A stretch of DNA of 64,000 nt. Origin: Pseudomonas sp. K2I15. GTDB taxonomy: Bacteria; Pseudomonadota; Gammaproteobacteria; Pseudomonadales; Pseudomonadaceae. The DNA is taken from assembly GCF_002204795.1 (NCBI RefSeq), contig NZ_NIXO01000003.1, positions 124,001 to 188,000 on the forward strand, read 5' to 3'. The notes below the pieces were generated by a model, which saw nothing but the letters and a program-made list of their open reading frames with translations, did no database searches and was not told where the DNA came from. Both the position numbers and the translations under genes were made by a program. Of the stretch, positions 51,763-62,037 are shown one piece after another. How positions within the stretch are numbered: the stretch's first letter is position 1; the number at the start of each line of letters is the position of its first letter.

Positions 51763-53868
51763 ATGCGGCAACTGTTTGAACCACGCGCTCGCTTTTTTGA
51801 GTCACTGGCCACCGCTTCCAGCCTTGGCGTGCTGTTGATGCTGGTAAACGGCGCGGCATTCGCCGCCCAGGCCGACCCTACTTTGGCCACGGTGGTGGTC
51901 ACCGGCGCCGAAGCCACCGAAGCGCAAAAGGCCGAAAAGCAGCTGGCCAAGGTGCCGGGAAAAACCGCAGTGATCGACAACCGCAAAATCGAGCAGGGCC
52001 GTGCGGCGAATGCCGAGGACGTGCTGGCGTTGCAGCCGGGCGTATTCGCCCAGGCCACCAGCGGTTCGGGCGCCAACAAGATTTCGATCCGTGGTTCGGG
52101 CCTCAACACCTTTTATCAAGGCTATGTGCTGGGGATTAAATTCCTCTACGACGGCCTGCCGTTGACCGGCCCGGGCGGCACCCAGGAAGACATGCTGGAC
52201 ATGGCCTCCGTGGACCACACCGAGGTGCTCTACGGCGCCAATGCCTTCCGTTATTCGGCCCTGTCACTGGGCGGCGCGATCAACTTCGTGAGCAAGACCG
52301 GCCGCACCGATCCGGGCAACTACGCACGCTTCGAAGCCGGCAGCTTCGGCTATCGCAAGCAGCAACTGAGCACCGGTGGCGTGGAAGGCGACAACGACTA
52401 CTACGTCAGCATCCAGCACAACGAGCGCGAGGGTTATCAGGACAATACGCCCAACAAGGGCCAGGGGATCGTCGCCAACTTCGGCCACGTGTTCAGCCCG
52501 CAACTGGAGACGCGCTTCTACATTCGCTACAAGGAAGAAACCCTGAGCCAGGGCAACACCCTGACCAAGTACCAACTCAAACACGACCCCACGAGCAACC
52601 TCGTGCCCATCGGGCGCAAGAAGGACGGCTCGACCCTGCTGGGCAGCACCACCACCTACACCTTCGACGACAATGCCAAGCTCGAAGTCGGCCTGGGCTA
52701 CAACGATTACCCGCTGGACAACGGCTGGCGCTATTCAGCAACACCTCAGGAATGGCGCTCCCAGGACGTCAACCTGACCCTGCGCTACCTGCGCACCGCC
52801 GACACCTTCTTCGGCCTGCGCAGCGACAGCAGCGTGACCTTCAGCAACACCCTGGCGTACCTGGCCGATGTGAAATCCCACAGCAAGGCCACCGGCATCA
52901 CCCAGCAGAAAACCAACTACACCGGCTCGCGCGACACGGTGTTTTCCCTCGGCAACGAACTGCAACTGGGGGATCGCACCTGGCTGTCTACCGGGCTGTC
53001 GCTGATCGATATCAAGCGCAAGGCGCAGATCGAATACAGCACCAGCACCAACACCAGCGCGTTTCCCAGTGGCGTTGAATACGACGAGACTGACGTCGCC
53101 CCGCGCATCGGCCTGCGCTATCAGTTAACCCCGGAATTCGAAGTGTTCGGCAACGTCAGCCGCTCGGTGGATCCACCGGTCACCTGGCAGTTGGGCAGCA
53201 CCGGCACCCCTTATATCCGCGATGTACGGCCACAAAAAGCCAACACCGTGGAGTTCGGTATTCGTGGCGGTCACGGTATTTTCGACGGCAGCCTGACGGT
53301 CTACCGCTCGTGGGTGCAGAAAGAGCTGCTGTCGGTGGTGGTGCGCCAGGCAACCGCTACCCAGGACCAGTTGGTCGCCACCTCCAACGGCAGCGCGACG
53401 ATTCACCAAGGCATCGAAGCCGGCTTGAACGCGCAACTGTGGGATGGCGGCAATGGCGACACCGTGACCCTGCGCCAGGCCTACACCTTCAACGACTTCC
53501 ACTACCGCAATGACTCAGTATTCGGCGACAACCAACTGCCGGGCCTGCCGCGCCAGGTCTACCAGGCCGAGCTGGAATATCGCCAGGGCAGTGGCTTCTA
53601 TGCGCAGCTCAACGCCCGGGCGGCGTCCAGCTATTACGTCGACTTCGCCAACTCCCTGAGCGCGCCGTCCTATACGTTGTGGGGCGCGAAGGTGGGCTAC
53701 GAAGCCCCGAGCAAGAAGTGGGAAGTGTTCGTTGATGCGCGCAACCTGACCAACAAGCGCTACGCCACGGCCACCAACACCGCGTATGACGCCAAGGGCC
53801 AGGACTCGGCCAACTTCTATGTGGGGGATGCGTTTAACGTGACCACGGGCGTTGCGTTTCACTTCTGA
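51763..53868 (+). CDS. TonB-dependent outer membrane receptor (module B)
   Basis: This 701-residue receptor is a paralogue of the one at 25685. It has a signal peptide ending near GAAFAA, the plug segment ISIRGSGLNTFYQGYVLGIK, then FLYDGLPLTGPGGTQED, and a barrel ending in Phe (TGVAFHF). ATG 51763 has AGGAG upstream. It is divergent from sfnB-sfnR and has a near-consensus -24/-12 promoter. The combination points to uptake of a bulky organosulfur compound or a conjugate. Iron-siderophore transport is a weaker alternative because no Fur-like site or siderophore gene is seen. Confidence 0.9.
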   Translation: MRQLFEPRARFFESLATASSLGVLLMLVNGAAFAAQADPTLATVVVTGAEATEAQKAEKQLAKVPGKTAVIDNRKIEQGRAANAEDVLALQPGVFAQATSGSGANKISIRGSGLNTFYQGYVLGIKFLYDGLPLTGPGGTQEDMLDMASVDHTEVLYGANAFRYSALSLGGAINFVSKTGRTDPGNYARFEAGSFGYRKQQLSTGGVEGDNDYYVSIQHNEREGYQDNTPNKGQGIVANFGHVFSPQLETRFYIRYKEETLSQGNTLTKYQLKHDPTSNLVPIGRKKDGSTLLGSTTTYTFDDNAKLEVGLGYNDYPLDNGWRYSATPQEWRSQDVNLTLRYLRTADTFFGLRSDSSVTFSNTLAYLADVKSHSKATGITQQKTNYTGSRDTVFSLGNELQLGDRTWLSTGLSLIDIKRKAQIEYSTSTNTSAFPSGVEYDETDVAPRIGLRYQLTPEFEVFGNVSRSVDPPVTWQLGSTGTPYIRDVRPQKANTVEFGIRGGHGIFDGSLTVYRSWVQKELLSVVVRQATATQDQLVATSNGSATIHQGIEAGLNAQLWDGGNGDTVTLRQAYTFNDFHYRNDSVFGDNQLPGLPRQVYQAELEYRQGSGFYAQLNARAASSYYVDFANSLSAPSYTLWGAKVGYEAPSKKWEVFVDARNLTNKRYATATNTAYDAKGQDSANFYVGDAFNVTTGVAFHF

Positions 53869-53884
53869 CCGCGACAGCAACCCA

Positions 53885-53986
53885 CTGTAGGAGCGAGCTT
53901 GCTCGCGAAAAACGTCAACGATAACGTGTACCCTCTGAATTGATGCGGTGTCCTCGGCTTTTTCGCGAGCAAGCTCGCTCCTACAG
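53885..53986. repeat. REP doublet with perfect 28-base arms
   Basis: CTGTAGGAGCGAGCTTGCTC opens the left arm (53885-53912), and its exact reverse complement closes the right arm (53959-53986), with a 46-base centre. It lies 16 bases after the receptor stop and may terminate transcription. Confidence 0.9.
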
Positions 53987-54123
53987 AGGCGCTTAGTTGT
54001 GTGGCCGTTGCTTGGTCGAATCCAGCTCGGCCGTTTTACCGGTGCTGACCTCGGTGATCTGCGCCGGCTTCACACCACTTCGCAGCGGCCGGAAAATTTC
54101 ACAGCGTTTCGCACAGGGAAGGG

Positions 54124-55413
54124 ATGGTGTTCAGGACGAATCAAGGGAAAAGCCGCTTTGCCGGGGTTTTCATCAGCCGCAATTTTTCACTTTTATGGCT
54201 GGGCCAGGCGCTCTCGTCCTTCGGCGAGTTTGTTTTAGAGAGCACGATCATCGTCTGGCTGGTGACGGACCTGTTCCGTGACAACACCTTTCTACCCAGT
54301 GCCGTTGGCCTGGCGGTGGCGGCATCGGCGATCCCTCGGGTGCTGGTGGCGCCATTGGCGGGTGCCTGGGTCGACCGCCTGACGCCGCTCTACGTGATGA
54401 TCACCGCAGACGCTATCCGGGTGATCAACTTCCTGATCTTTATCCTGATCTATTCACTGTCCGGCCTCGGCCAGATGCAGGTGTTCGCCGGCGTGCTGCT
54501 GTTACTGGTGATGAACAGCAGCGCCGCGCAGTTCTTCAACCCGTCCCGCCAGGCGATCATGCAAGTGATCATTCCCGCTGAGCGCCGGGTGGAAGCCTCG
54601 GCCAAGACGATGTTTTCCCTGACGGGCATTTCGGTGCTGTCAGCCTCCGTGGGCCCGGCCTTGTTTGTGTGGGTGGGGCCGATCTGGGCGTTGCTGATCA
54701 ATGTACTGGCCTTCAGTTGTTCGGCGTTGTGCCTCGTGGCCACCCGCGGCCTGGGTGCTGCGTTGCCGGTAGAGCGCGCTTCGTTTTGGGGGAGCTTGGT
54801 CGCTGGCCTGCGGTTTTCCTGGGGCCACCCGTCGATTCGAACCCTGCTGACTGGCGTGGCGTTGTACGGATTTTCCCTCGGCATCAACAACGTCGTGTTG
54901 TCCTTGTATGCCTTCAAGACCCTGGGCCTGAGCCCGCGTGAATATGGCGTGGTCCTCGCCGCATTCCCCATCGGCGGGCTGGTGGCGGCATTACTGGTGC
55001 GGCCGCTGTTGAAGGCATTGAGCATTCGCCGGGCGTTTACCGTTGCGCTGCTGTGCCTGGGGTTAAGCTACCTGGGCTACGCGTCGCATCCTCCGTTTTA
55101 TCTGGCCTGGGCGCTGATGTTCTGCTGCGGGGTGTGCTTTTCGGTGTTCGCCATGGTTCAGGGGCCGATGCTGCAAGAGGCCGTGCCGGCGGGCTATATG
55201 GGCCGGGTCTGCGCGACGGTGACGCCGGTGTTGGCCATTGCTTCGCTGACCGGCACGCTGGTGTGCTCCCAGACGATCAACCTTGCGCAGGGTGTTGTGG
55301 GGGATGTCTACGGCGGTTACATCTTTATCGCGGCGGGCTTGCTGCTGACGGGCGGCGGGTTGATGCTGCTCGGTGAGCGTGCCGGTAAACACCGGGTCGC
55401 CTACTCAAAGTGA
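54124..55413 (+). CDS. MFS transporter, EntS/DHA3-like
   Basis: This 429-residue inner membrane protein has about 12 hydrophobic segments. It opens SRNFSLLWLGQALSSFGEF and has motif A-like GAWVDRLTPLYVM, typical of the MFS_3 exporters related to EntS and macrolide efflux proteins. ATG 54124 follows GGAAGGG directly; a GTG at 54127 is also possible. The stop overlaps the photolyase stop by nine bases on the opposite strand. It may export a product of the organosulfur island or be unrelated. Confidence 0.85.
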   Translation: MVFRTNQGKSRFAGVFISRNFSLLWLGQALSSFGEFVLESTIIVWLVTDLFRDNTFLPSAVGLAVAASAIPRVLVAPLAGAWVDRLTPLYVMITADAIRVINFLIFILIYSLSGLGQMQVFAGVLLLLVMNSSAAQFFNPSRQAIMQVIIPAERRVEASAKTMFSLTGISVLSASVGPALFVWVGPIWALLINVLAFSCSALCLVATRGLGAALPVERASFWGSLVAGLRFSWGHPSIRTLLTGVALYGFSLGINNVVLSLYAFKTLGLSPREYGVVLAAFPIGGLVAALLVRPLLKALSIRRAFTVALLCLGLSYLGYASHPPFYLAWALMFCCGVCFSVFAMVQGPMLQEAVPAGYMGRVCATVTPVLAIASLTGTLVCSQTINLAQGVVGDVYGGYIFIAAGLLLTGGGLMLLGERAGKHRVAYSK

Positions 55414-56943
55414 TTCACCCGCATCCAGTTTGGCCAGCAGCCTCTGGCCACGGTTCCACAGCGCGTCCTGCTTGGCTTCAGGCATGCGGTCGAGATTTTT
55501 ATACAGCATGGCCATGCGTTGATTGCCCCGCAGCAGGTCGCCGTGGCGCATCAGGAAGTGCCAGTAAAGCGAATTGAACGGGCAGGCATTGTCCGCGGTG
55601 CTTTCAGTGACTTTGTAGGCACAGCCTCGGCAGTAGTCCGACATGCGCTTTATGTATTGGCCACTGGCGCAGTAAGGTTTGGAACCCAGGTAGCCACCGT
55701 CGGCGTGCATCACCATGCCCAGGGTGTTGGGCAGCTCGACCCAGTCGAAAGCGTCCATGTAGATCGCCAGGTACCACTCGCATATCTGTCTGGGTACGAT
55801 CCCGGCCAGCAGCGCGAAATTGCCGGTGACCATCAGCCGCTGGATATGGTGGGCGTACGCATGTTTCAGACTTTGGCCGATCGCCTGGCGCATGCAGTTC
55901 ATTTGCGTCTCGCCCGTCCAGTAGAACTCCGGCGGCGGGCGGGTGTTGCCGAATGAATTGCCGGCCGCGTAGTCCGGCATCTTCAGCCAGTAGACGCCGC
56001 GCACGTATTCACGCCAGCCAATCAGTTGGCGGATAAAACCTTCGGCCGCATTCAGTGCAATGCTGCCCGACCAATAGGCCGCCTCCACATCGCTGCACAG
56101 CCGGCGCAGATCCAGCAGGCCGATGTTCAGCGCCGCACTGATGCGAGCGTGAAACAGAAACGGTTCGTCGCTGGCCATGGCGTCCTGGTAGTCGCCGAAC
56201 CCCGCCAGGCCGTAATCCAGAAAGTAATCCCAGAGTGCCTGGGCGTCGGCGTGGGTCACCGGGTAGTCGAAAGTGTCGAGGGCGCCGTAGTGACTGCTGA
56301 AGTGTTTAGCCACCAGCGCCAGCACGTCCTGGGTGATTGAGTCCGAGCCAAAACGCGCCGGGTAGGGCGCTTTGGTGCCCTTGGGCAGTGCCTTGCGGTT
56401 GTCTGCATCAAAGTTCCAGGCGCCGCCGACCGGCGTACCGTCGCCGTTGAGCAACAGCCCGCTCTTGCGGCGCATCTCCCGGTAGAAGAACTCCATGCGC
56501 AGCTGCTTTTTGCCGTTTGCCCAGGCTGCGAATTCGTCACGGCTGCACAGGAATCGGCTGTCGGCATGCCACTGGATCGGTAAGCCGCAGTCCTTCAGGG
56601 ATTGCTCCAGGCGCCAGTCACCGCATTCGGTCAGGTGCAGTTCGTGCGCTTGCATCAGCGATTGCCAGCGCCTTAACTCGCCGGGTACCGAGCCGGTATT
56701 TTGCGGGTCATCCAGGCTGACGTACTGCACCCGAACGCCACGCTGCTGCAATGCCTGGGCAAAATGGCGCATGGCGCTGAAGATCAGGGCGATTTTCTGC
56801 GGATGGTGGGGCACATGGCTGGCTTCCTCCATGACCTCGACCATCAAGACCGCGTCGCGTTGGTTATCCAGCCCATTTAACGAGGCCAGGTCAAACGACA
56901 ACTGGTCGCCCAGGACCAGGCACAGCCGGTGAGTCTCATGCAT
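55405..56943 (-). CDS. Iron-sulfur bacterial cryptochrome/photolyase (FeS-BCP, CryB/PhrB-type)
   Basis: This 512-residue protein of the photolyase-related class begins LCLVLGDQLSFDL and ends with a helical FAD-binding domain. AYAHHIQRLMVTGNFALL and RQICEWYLAIYMDAFDWVE lie in that domain. Four cysteines that could bind a 4Fe-4S cluster are visible: one in GETQMNCMRQ and three in CRGCAYKVTESTADNACPF. Members repair (6-4) photoproducts or act as light sensors. ATG 56943 lies four bases after the DUF3833 gene on the same strand. A LitR-type operator before that gene suggests light-induced expression. Confidence 0.9.
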   Translation of the reverse strand: MHETHRLCLVLGDQLSFDLASLNGLDNQRDAVLMVEVMEEASHVPHHPQKIALIFSAMRHFAQALQQRGVRVQYVSLDDPQNTGSVPGELRRWQSLMQAHELHLTECGDWRLEQSLKDCGLPIQWHADSRFLCSRDEFAAWANGKKQLRMEFFYREMRRKSGLLLNGDGTPVGGAWNFDADNRKALPKGTKAPYPARFGSDSITQDVLALVAKHFSSHYGALDTFDYPVTHADAQALWDYFLDYGLAGFGDYQDAMASDEPFLFHARISAALNIGLLDLRRLCSDVEAAYWSGSIALNAAEGFIRQLIGWREYVRGVYWLKMPDYAAGNSFGNTRPPPEFYWTGETQMNCMRQAIGQSLKHAYAHHIQRLMVTGNFALLAGIVPRQICEWYLAIYMDAFDWVELPNTLGMVMHADGGYLGSKPYCASGQYIKRMSDYCRGCAYKVTESTADNACPFNSLYWHFLMRHGDLLRGNQRMAMLYKNLDRMPEAKQDALWNRGQRLLAKLDAGESL

Positions 56944-56947
56944 TGAT

Positions 56948-57490
56948 TCAGTTGGCCTCTTGGGCGGACTGGCGGCGGAAGAACAACGTCACCTGGCCCA
57001 CTTCGACGCCCAACTTGGACATGCTGGAGCGATTGATCAGTGTGTCTTCGTCCATCAGGTACATCCAGTCGTCCAGGCTCACTTCGTACACGGAGCCATC
57101 GACCGGCAGGTTCAGAATGTAGCGCCAGCGCAACGCGTTGCCGGCCACTTCGCCCTTGGCTTCACCCACTACATCATCAGCACGACCGCGCCAGTGGCCC
57201 GGGCCGTCGGGGGTGAGGGTCCAGACACGCCGCTGGCGAGTACCGTCGCTGTATAGAAAGCGTTCGTCGAGAATCAGGTTCTCACCCTCGCGGCGGCTGG
57301 CGATATTCACCTCGAAGCGCTTGGCGACTTCCCCGGAGCGTTTCTCGAATATTCCCCAGGCTTTAACGGGTTTGCTGAAGAAGCGCACCAGGTCCAGTTG
57401 CGGTTGTTGGTCGGCATAGTGTTTTACATCCACGCTGCCACAACTGCACAGACCGAGAACCAAGGCCAGCGAAACCAATAGACGGGTCAT
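56948..57490 (-). CDS. DUF3833 lipoprotein
   Basis: This 180-residue predicted lipoprotein has a signal with lipobox LCSC and a mature region containing FEKRSGEVAKRFEV, LYSDGTRQRRVWTL and YVYEVSLDDWMYLMDE-like segments typical of DUF3833. Its biochemical role is unknown. The family is often found with photolyase genes in light-induced clusters. It is the first gene of a two-gene operon with the photolyase and is preceded by the TGTACA-N12-TGTACA site. Confidence 0.87.
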   Translation of the reverse strand: MTRLLVSLALVLGLCSCGSVDVKHYADQQPQLDLVRFFSKPVKAWGIFEKRSGEVAKRFEVNIASRREGENLILDERFLYSDGTRQRRVWTLTPDGPGHWRGRADDVVGEAKGEVAGNALRWRYILNLPVDGSVYEVSLDDWMYLMDEDTLINRSSMSKLGVEVGQVTLFFRRQSAQEAN

Positions 57491-57536
57491 TGCATTTCTC
57501 CCTGAGCGGGCGTGATACAGAGGAAGCTTCGATACT

Positions 57537-57560
57537 TGTACAGAATTATAAGTTTGTACA
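57537..57560 (-). promoter_or_regulatory. LitR/PplR1-type operator overlapping the photolyase-operon promoter
   Basis: TGTACA at 57537-57542 and 57555-57560 are separated by 12 bases. This fits T(G/A)TACA-N12-TGTA(C/T)A, which I recall for class II LitR (PplR1) of P. putida. The minus-strand sequence TATAAT (57550-57545) lies inside the spacer, so a bound protein would cover the -10 element. The leader to the DUF3833 ATG would be about 48 bases. Confidence 0.7.
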
Positions 57561-57714
57561 GGTTTTTAGGAGGCTATCCGCTACTGTCCTGCACATTTAT
57601 GGGCCTTGCCCTGAGCCATTTGGTAGCACATTCCTGCAACGCGCTTTCGCGCAATGGCCGCGGCGGCCCACCAACTTCATCTGAATCAATCGCTTGAATC
57701 TCTTGCCGTGCACT

Positions 57715-57729
57715 TGGCACGCAAACTGC
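57715..57729 (+). promoter_or_regulatory. Sigma54 (-24/-12) promoter candidate for the GntR-ABC-GGT cluster
   Basis: TGGCACGCAAACTGC is near consensus with GG and GC ten bases apart. Predicted start near 57741, 39 bases before the GntR ATG. NtrC or a related activator is a likely partner. Confidence 0.65.
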
Positions 57730-57779
57730 TTTTTTGCATCTGTGGATAATTGGATACAAAAATTCAAAAGGTGCTGCCG

Positions 57780-58448
57780 ATGCAATTCGCTCCCGCTTAC
57801 GTTGAACGCCAGCCGCTGACCGCCGAGGAGGAGGCCTATGCCTTCCTGCTGGACGCGATTTGCAGTGGCCGCTACCGCAAGGGCGACCGGTTGATCGCCG
57901 AAGACATTGCCAGCGAGATCGGCATGAGCCGCATGCCGGTGCGCGAAGCCTTTCGCCGCCTCGATGCCCAGGGCCTGGTGACCCTGCGGCCCAACCGTGG
58001 GGCGATTGTCAGTGGCCTGGATATTGACGAATTGCACGAAGTCTTCGAGATGCGCAGCGCCCTCGAAGGCCTGGCGGTGCGCGTGGCGGTCGGCCGGATC
58101 GGCGAGCGCCAACTGGCCGCGCTGGAGCGGCTGCTGGACGAGATGGATGACTACCGCGATGAAAGCGCCGAGTGGGTCAGCCGGCATCGTGCCTTTCATG
58201 AATACCTGTGCAGCCTCAGCGGCCGCCCGCGCCTGATGAAGCAAATCTCGGCGCTGTATTCGCTGGTGGAAGCGCCCATGCGCCTGTGGTTGCAGCACGG
58301 TGAGAAACCCCTCAGCGCCCGCCAGGAACACGCGGTGATCCTTGATGCGATCCGTGCCGGTGACGCCGACCGCGCCGAAGCCGTGGTACGCGAACACATC
58401 GAAGGCACCGTGCCGGCGCTGATCCAGTTCCTGCAATCGGAAAAATAG
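57780..58448 (+). CDS. GntR-family regulator, FadR/FCD subgroup
   Basis: This 222-residue regulator has an N-terminal winged helix (about 15-75) with GDRLIAEDIASEIGMSRMPV, then REAFRRLDAQGLV, and a C-terminal all-helical FCD ligand domain with EVFEMRSALEGLA and RHRAFHEYLC. ATG 57780 has AAAGGTG eight bases upstream; a TTG at 57750 is a weaker alternative. It stands 74 bases before the transporter operon and probably controls it, with an amino acid or organic acid as effector. Confidence 0.88.
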   Translation: MQFAPAYVERQPLTAEEEAYAFLLDAICSGRYRKGDRLIAEDIASEIGMSRMPVREAFRRLDAQGLVTLRPNRGAIVSGLDIDELHEVFEMRSALEGLAVRVAVGRIGERQLAALERLLDEMDDYRDESAEWVSRHRAFHEYLCSLSGRPRLMKQISALYSLVEAPMRLWLQHGEKPLSARQEHAVILDAIRAGDADRAEAVVREHIEGTVPALIQFLQSEK

Positions 58449-58522
58449 AAGCGGGCCCGAGCCCGACCGTGTTTTGACGTTGAGTCCTGCCCCCGTTGTT
58501 CAACGAACTGGAGTGTCTGGTC

Positions 58523-59329
58523 ATGCATAAACGCCGCGCCTTGCTGGTCGCCGTATCCCTGGGCCTTTGCACACCATGGGCCTTTGCTGCGCCCCAGGTG
58601 CCGGAGCGCCTGCAGAAGGTCGATAAATTGGTGTATTGCTCGGGGATGGATTCACCGCCCCTGGTGTCCTTCGACGAAACACAGAAACCCCGGGGACTGA
58701 CCGTCGACCTGGGCCTGGAAATCGCCAAGCGGCTGGGGAACAAACAGGTGCAGTGGCGGGTGATCCCGTTCTCCGGGCTGGTGCCGGCCCTGTTGGCCCA
58801 GCAGTGCGACATGATCGTCGACCAGTTGTTCGACAAGCCCGAGCGCCGGCAAGTGATCGACATCGTCAACTACATGTATTCCAGCCAGTCGGTGGTGGTG
58901 CCCAAGGGTAACCCCAAGGGCATCCAGGCGCTGGATGACCTGTCCGGGCACAAGGTTGCGGTGCTCAACGGTTCCACCATCAAGACCCTGCTCGACGCGC
59001 AGAATGACAGCCTGGCCAAGGCCGGCAAGCCGCCCATGAAACTGGTGGTGTACAACACCGACACCGATGCCTTCCAGGCACTGCGCATCAACCAGGTGGA
59101 CGCCTATGGCACCACCGTGGAAACCGCCGGCTACTACGCCGCGATGGCCCCGGAGCTGTTCCAGGAAGGCGTGCCGGCGTTCAGCCGGATCCTCACTGGC
59201 CTGGGCATTCGCAAGGATGACCCGCAACTCAGCGCCGCCGTGCAGCAAGTGGTCAGCGACATGCGCAGCGACGGCAGCTACGTCCAGTTGTTGAACAAGT
59301 GGCACGTGAGCAGCGACACACTCGACTGA
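58523..59329 (+). CDS. Amino acid ABC transporter periplasmic binding protein (glutamine type)
   Basis: This 268-residue family 3 solute-binding protein has a signal peptide ending near [39 protein letters not shown] and [19 protein letters not shown] are typical segments. ATG 58523 is chosen for the signal peptide. It is followed by one permease and one ATPase. A second, unrelated binding protein (60921) occurs in the same operon. Ligand unknown. Confidence 0.88.
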   Translation: MHKRRALLVAVSLGLCTPWAFAAPQVPERLQKVDKLVYCSGMDSPPLVSFDETQKPRGLTVDLGLEIAKRLGNKQVQWRVIPFSGLVPALLAQQCDMIVDQLFDKPERRQVIDIVNYMYSSQSVVVPKGNPKGIQALDDLSGHKVAVLNGSTIKTLLDAQNDSLAKAGKPPMKLVVYNTDTDAFQALRINQVDAYGTTVETAGYYAAMAPELFQEGVPAFSRILTGLGIRKDDPQLSAAVQQVVSDMRSDGSYVQLLNKWHVSSDTLD

Positions 59330-59341
59330 GGCAAATCCACG

Positions 59342-60118
59342 ATGAATTTCAATTGGGATGTGTTCTGGCAGTACCTGCTGCAGCCCAGCGGGGTGTACCT
59401 GACCGGGCTGTGGCTGACGTGCCTGATCGCAGTGTCGGCGATGTTGTTGGGCTGTGTGCTGGGGCTGGCAGCGGCGTTGTTGCGGTTGTCGAAGAACCCG
59501 CTGCTGCACCTGCCGGTGCGCTTTTATGTGTGGCTGATGCGCGGCACGCCGTTGCTGGTGCAGATCGTGTTTCTGTACACGGCGCTGGCAGCGGGCGGGA
59601 TTTTTCGTTTCGAAGATATCGACCTGTTCGGGTTGGTCATCCCCGGAAATATCCAGGCGGCGATCATTGCCCTGGGCCTGAACGAAGGCGCCTATATGGC
59701 CGAGATCATCCGGGCAGGCATCGGCGCAGTGGACAAGGGCCAATACGAAGCCGGGCGCTCGCTCGGCATGGGCTTCGCCAAGCTGATGCGGCGCATCGTG
59801 CTGCCCCAGGCGTTCCGGGTCATCGTCCCGCCGCTGGGCAACGAGTTCAACGTGATGCTCAAGAACACCACGCTGGTGAGTGTGATCGGCGTGCAGGAGC
59901 TGCTGCTCAGTACCCAGATGGTCACCTCGGCGACGTTCCGGGTGTTCGAGTTGTACCTGGTGGTCGCGATCTACTTCCTGTTGCTGACCACGCTCTGGGG
60001 CTTTTTCCAGCGTTGGCTGGAAGCGCGTTTTGGCCAGTCGGACCGGCCTTCGTCACCGCCGCCGGCCTCCAGCCGGATGTTCGGCCGCAGCACCCTGAAA
60101 TTGCTGAGGGGACGCTAA
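59342..60118 (+). CDS. Amino acid ABC transporter permease
   Basis: This inner membrane permease of 258 residues has about five hydrophobic segments. The coupling loop is [20 protein letters not shown]. It is the only permease of the operon, so the transporter is probably a permease homodimer. It lies 12 bases after the binding protein and two bases before the ATPase. Confidence 0.9.
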   Translation: MNFNWDVFWQYLLQPSGVYLTGLWLTCLIAVSAMLLGCVLGLAAALLRLSKNPLLHLPVRFYVWLMRGTPLLVQIVFLYTALAAGGIFRFEDIDLFGLVIPGNIQAAIIALGLNEGAYMAEIIRAGIGAVDKGQYEAGRSLGMGFAKLMRRIVLPQAFRVIVPPLGNEFNVMLKNTTLVSVIGVQELLLSTQMVTSATFRVFELYLVVAIYFLLLTTLWGFFQRWLEARFGQSDRPSSPPPASSRMFGRSTLKLLRGR

Positions 60119-60120
60119 CC

Positions 60121-62012
<1,892 letters not shown>

Positions 62013-62037
62013 ACCCTTGTTTTGAAGAGCCTTTGCC

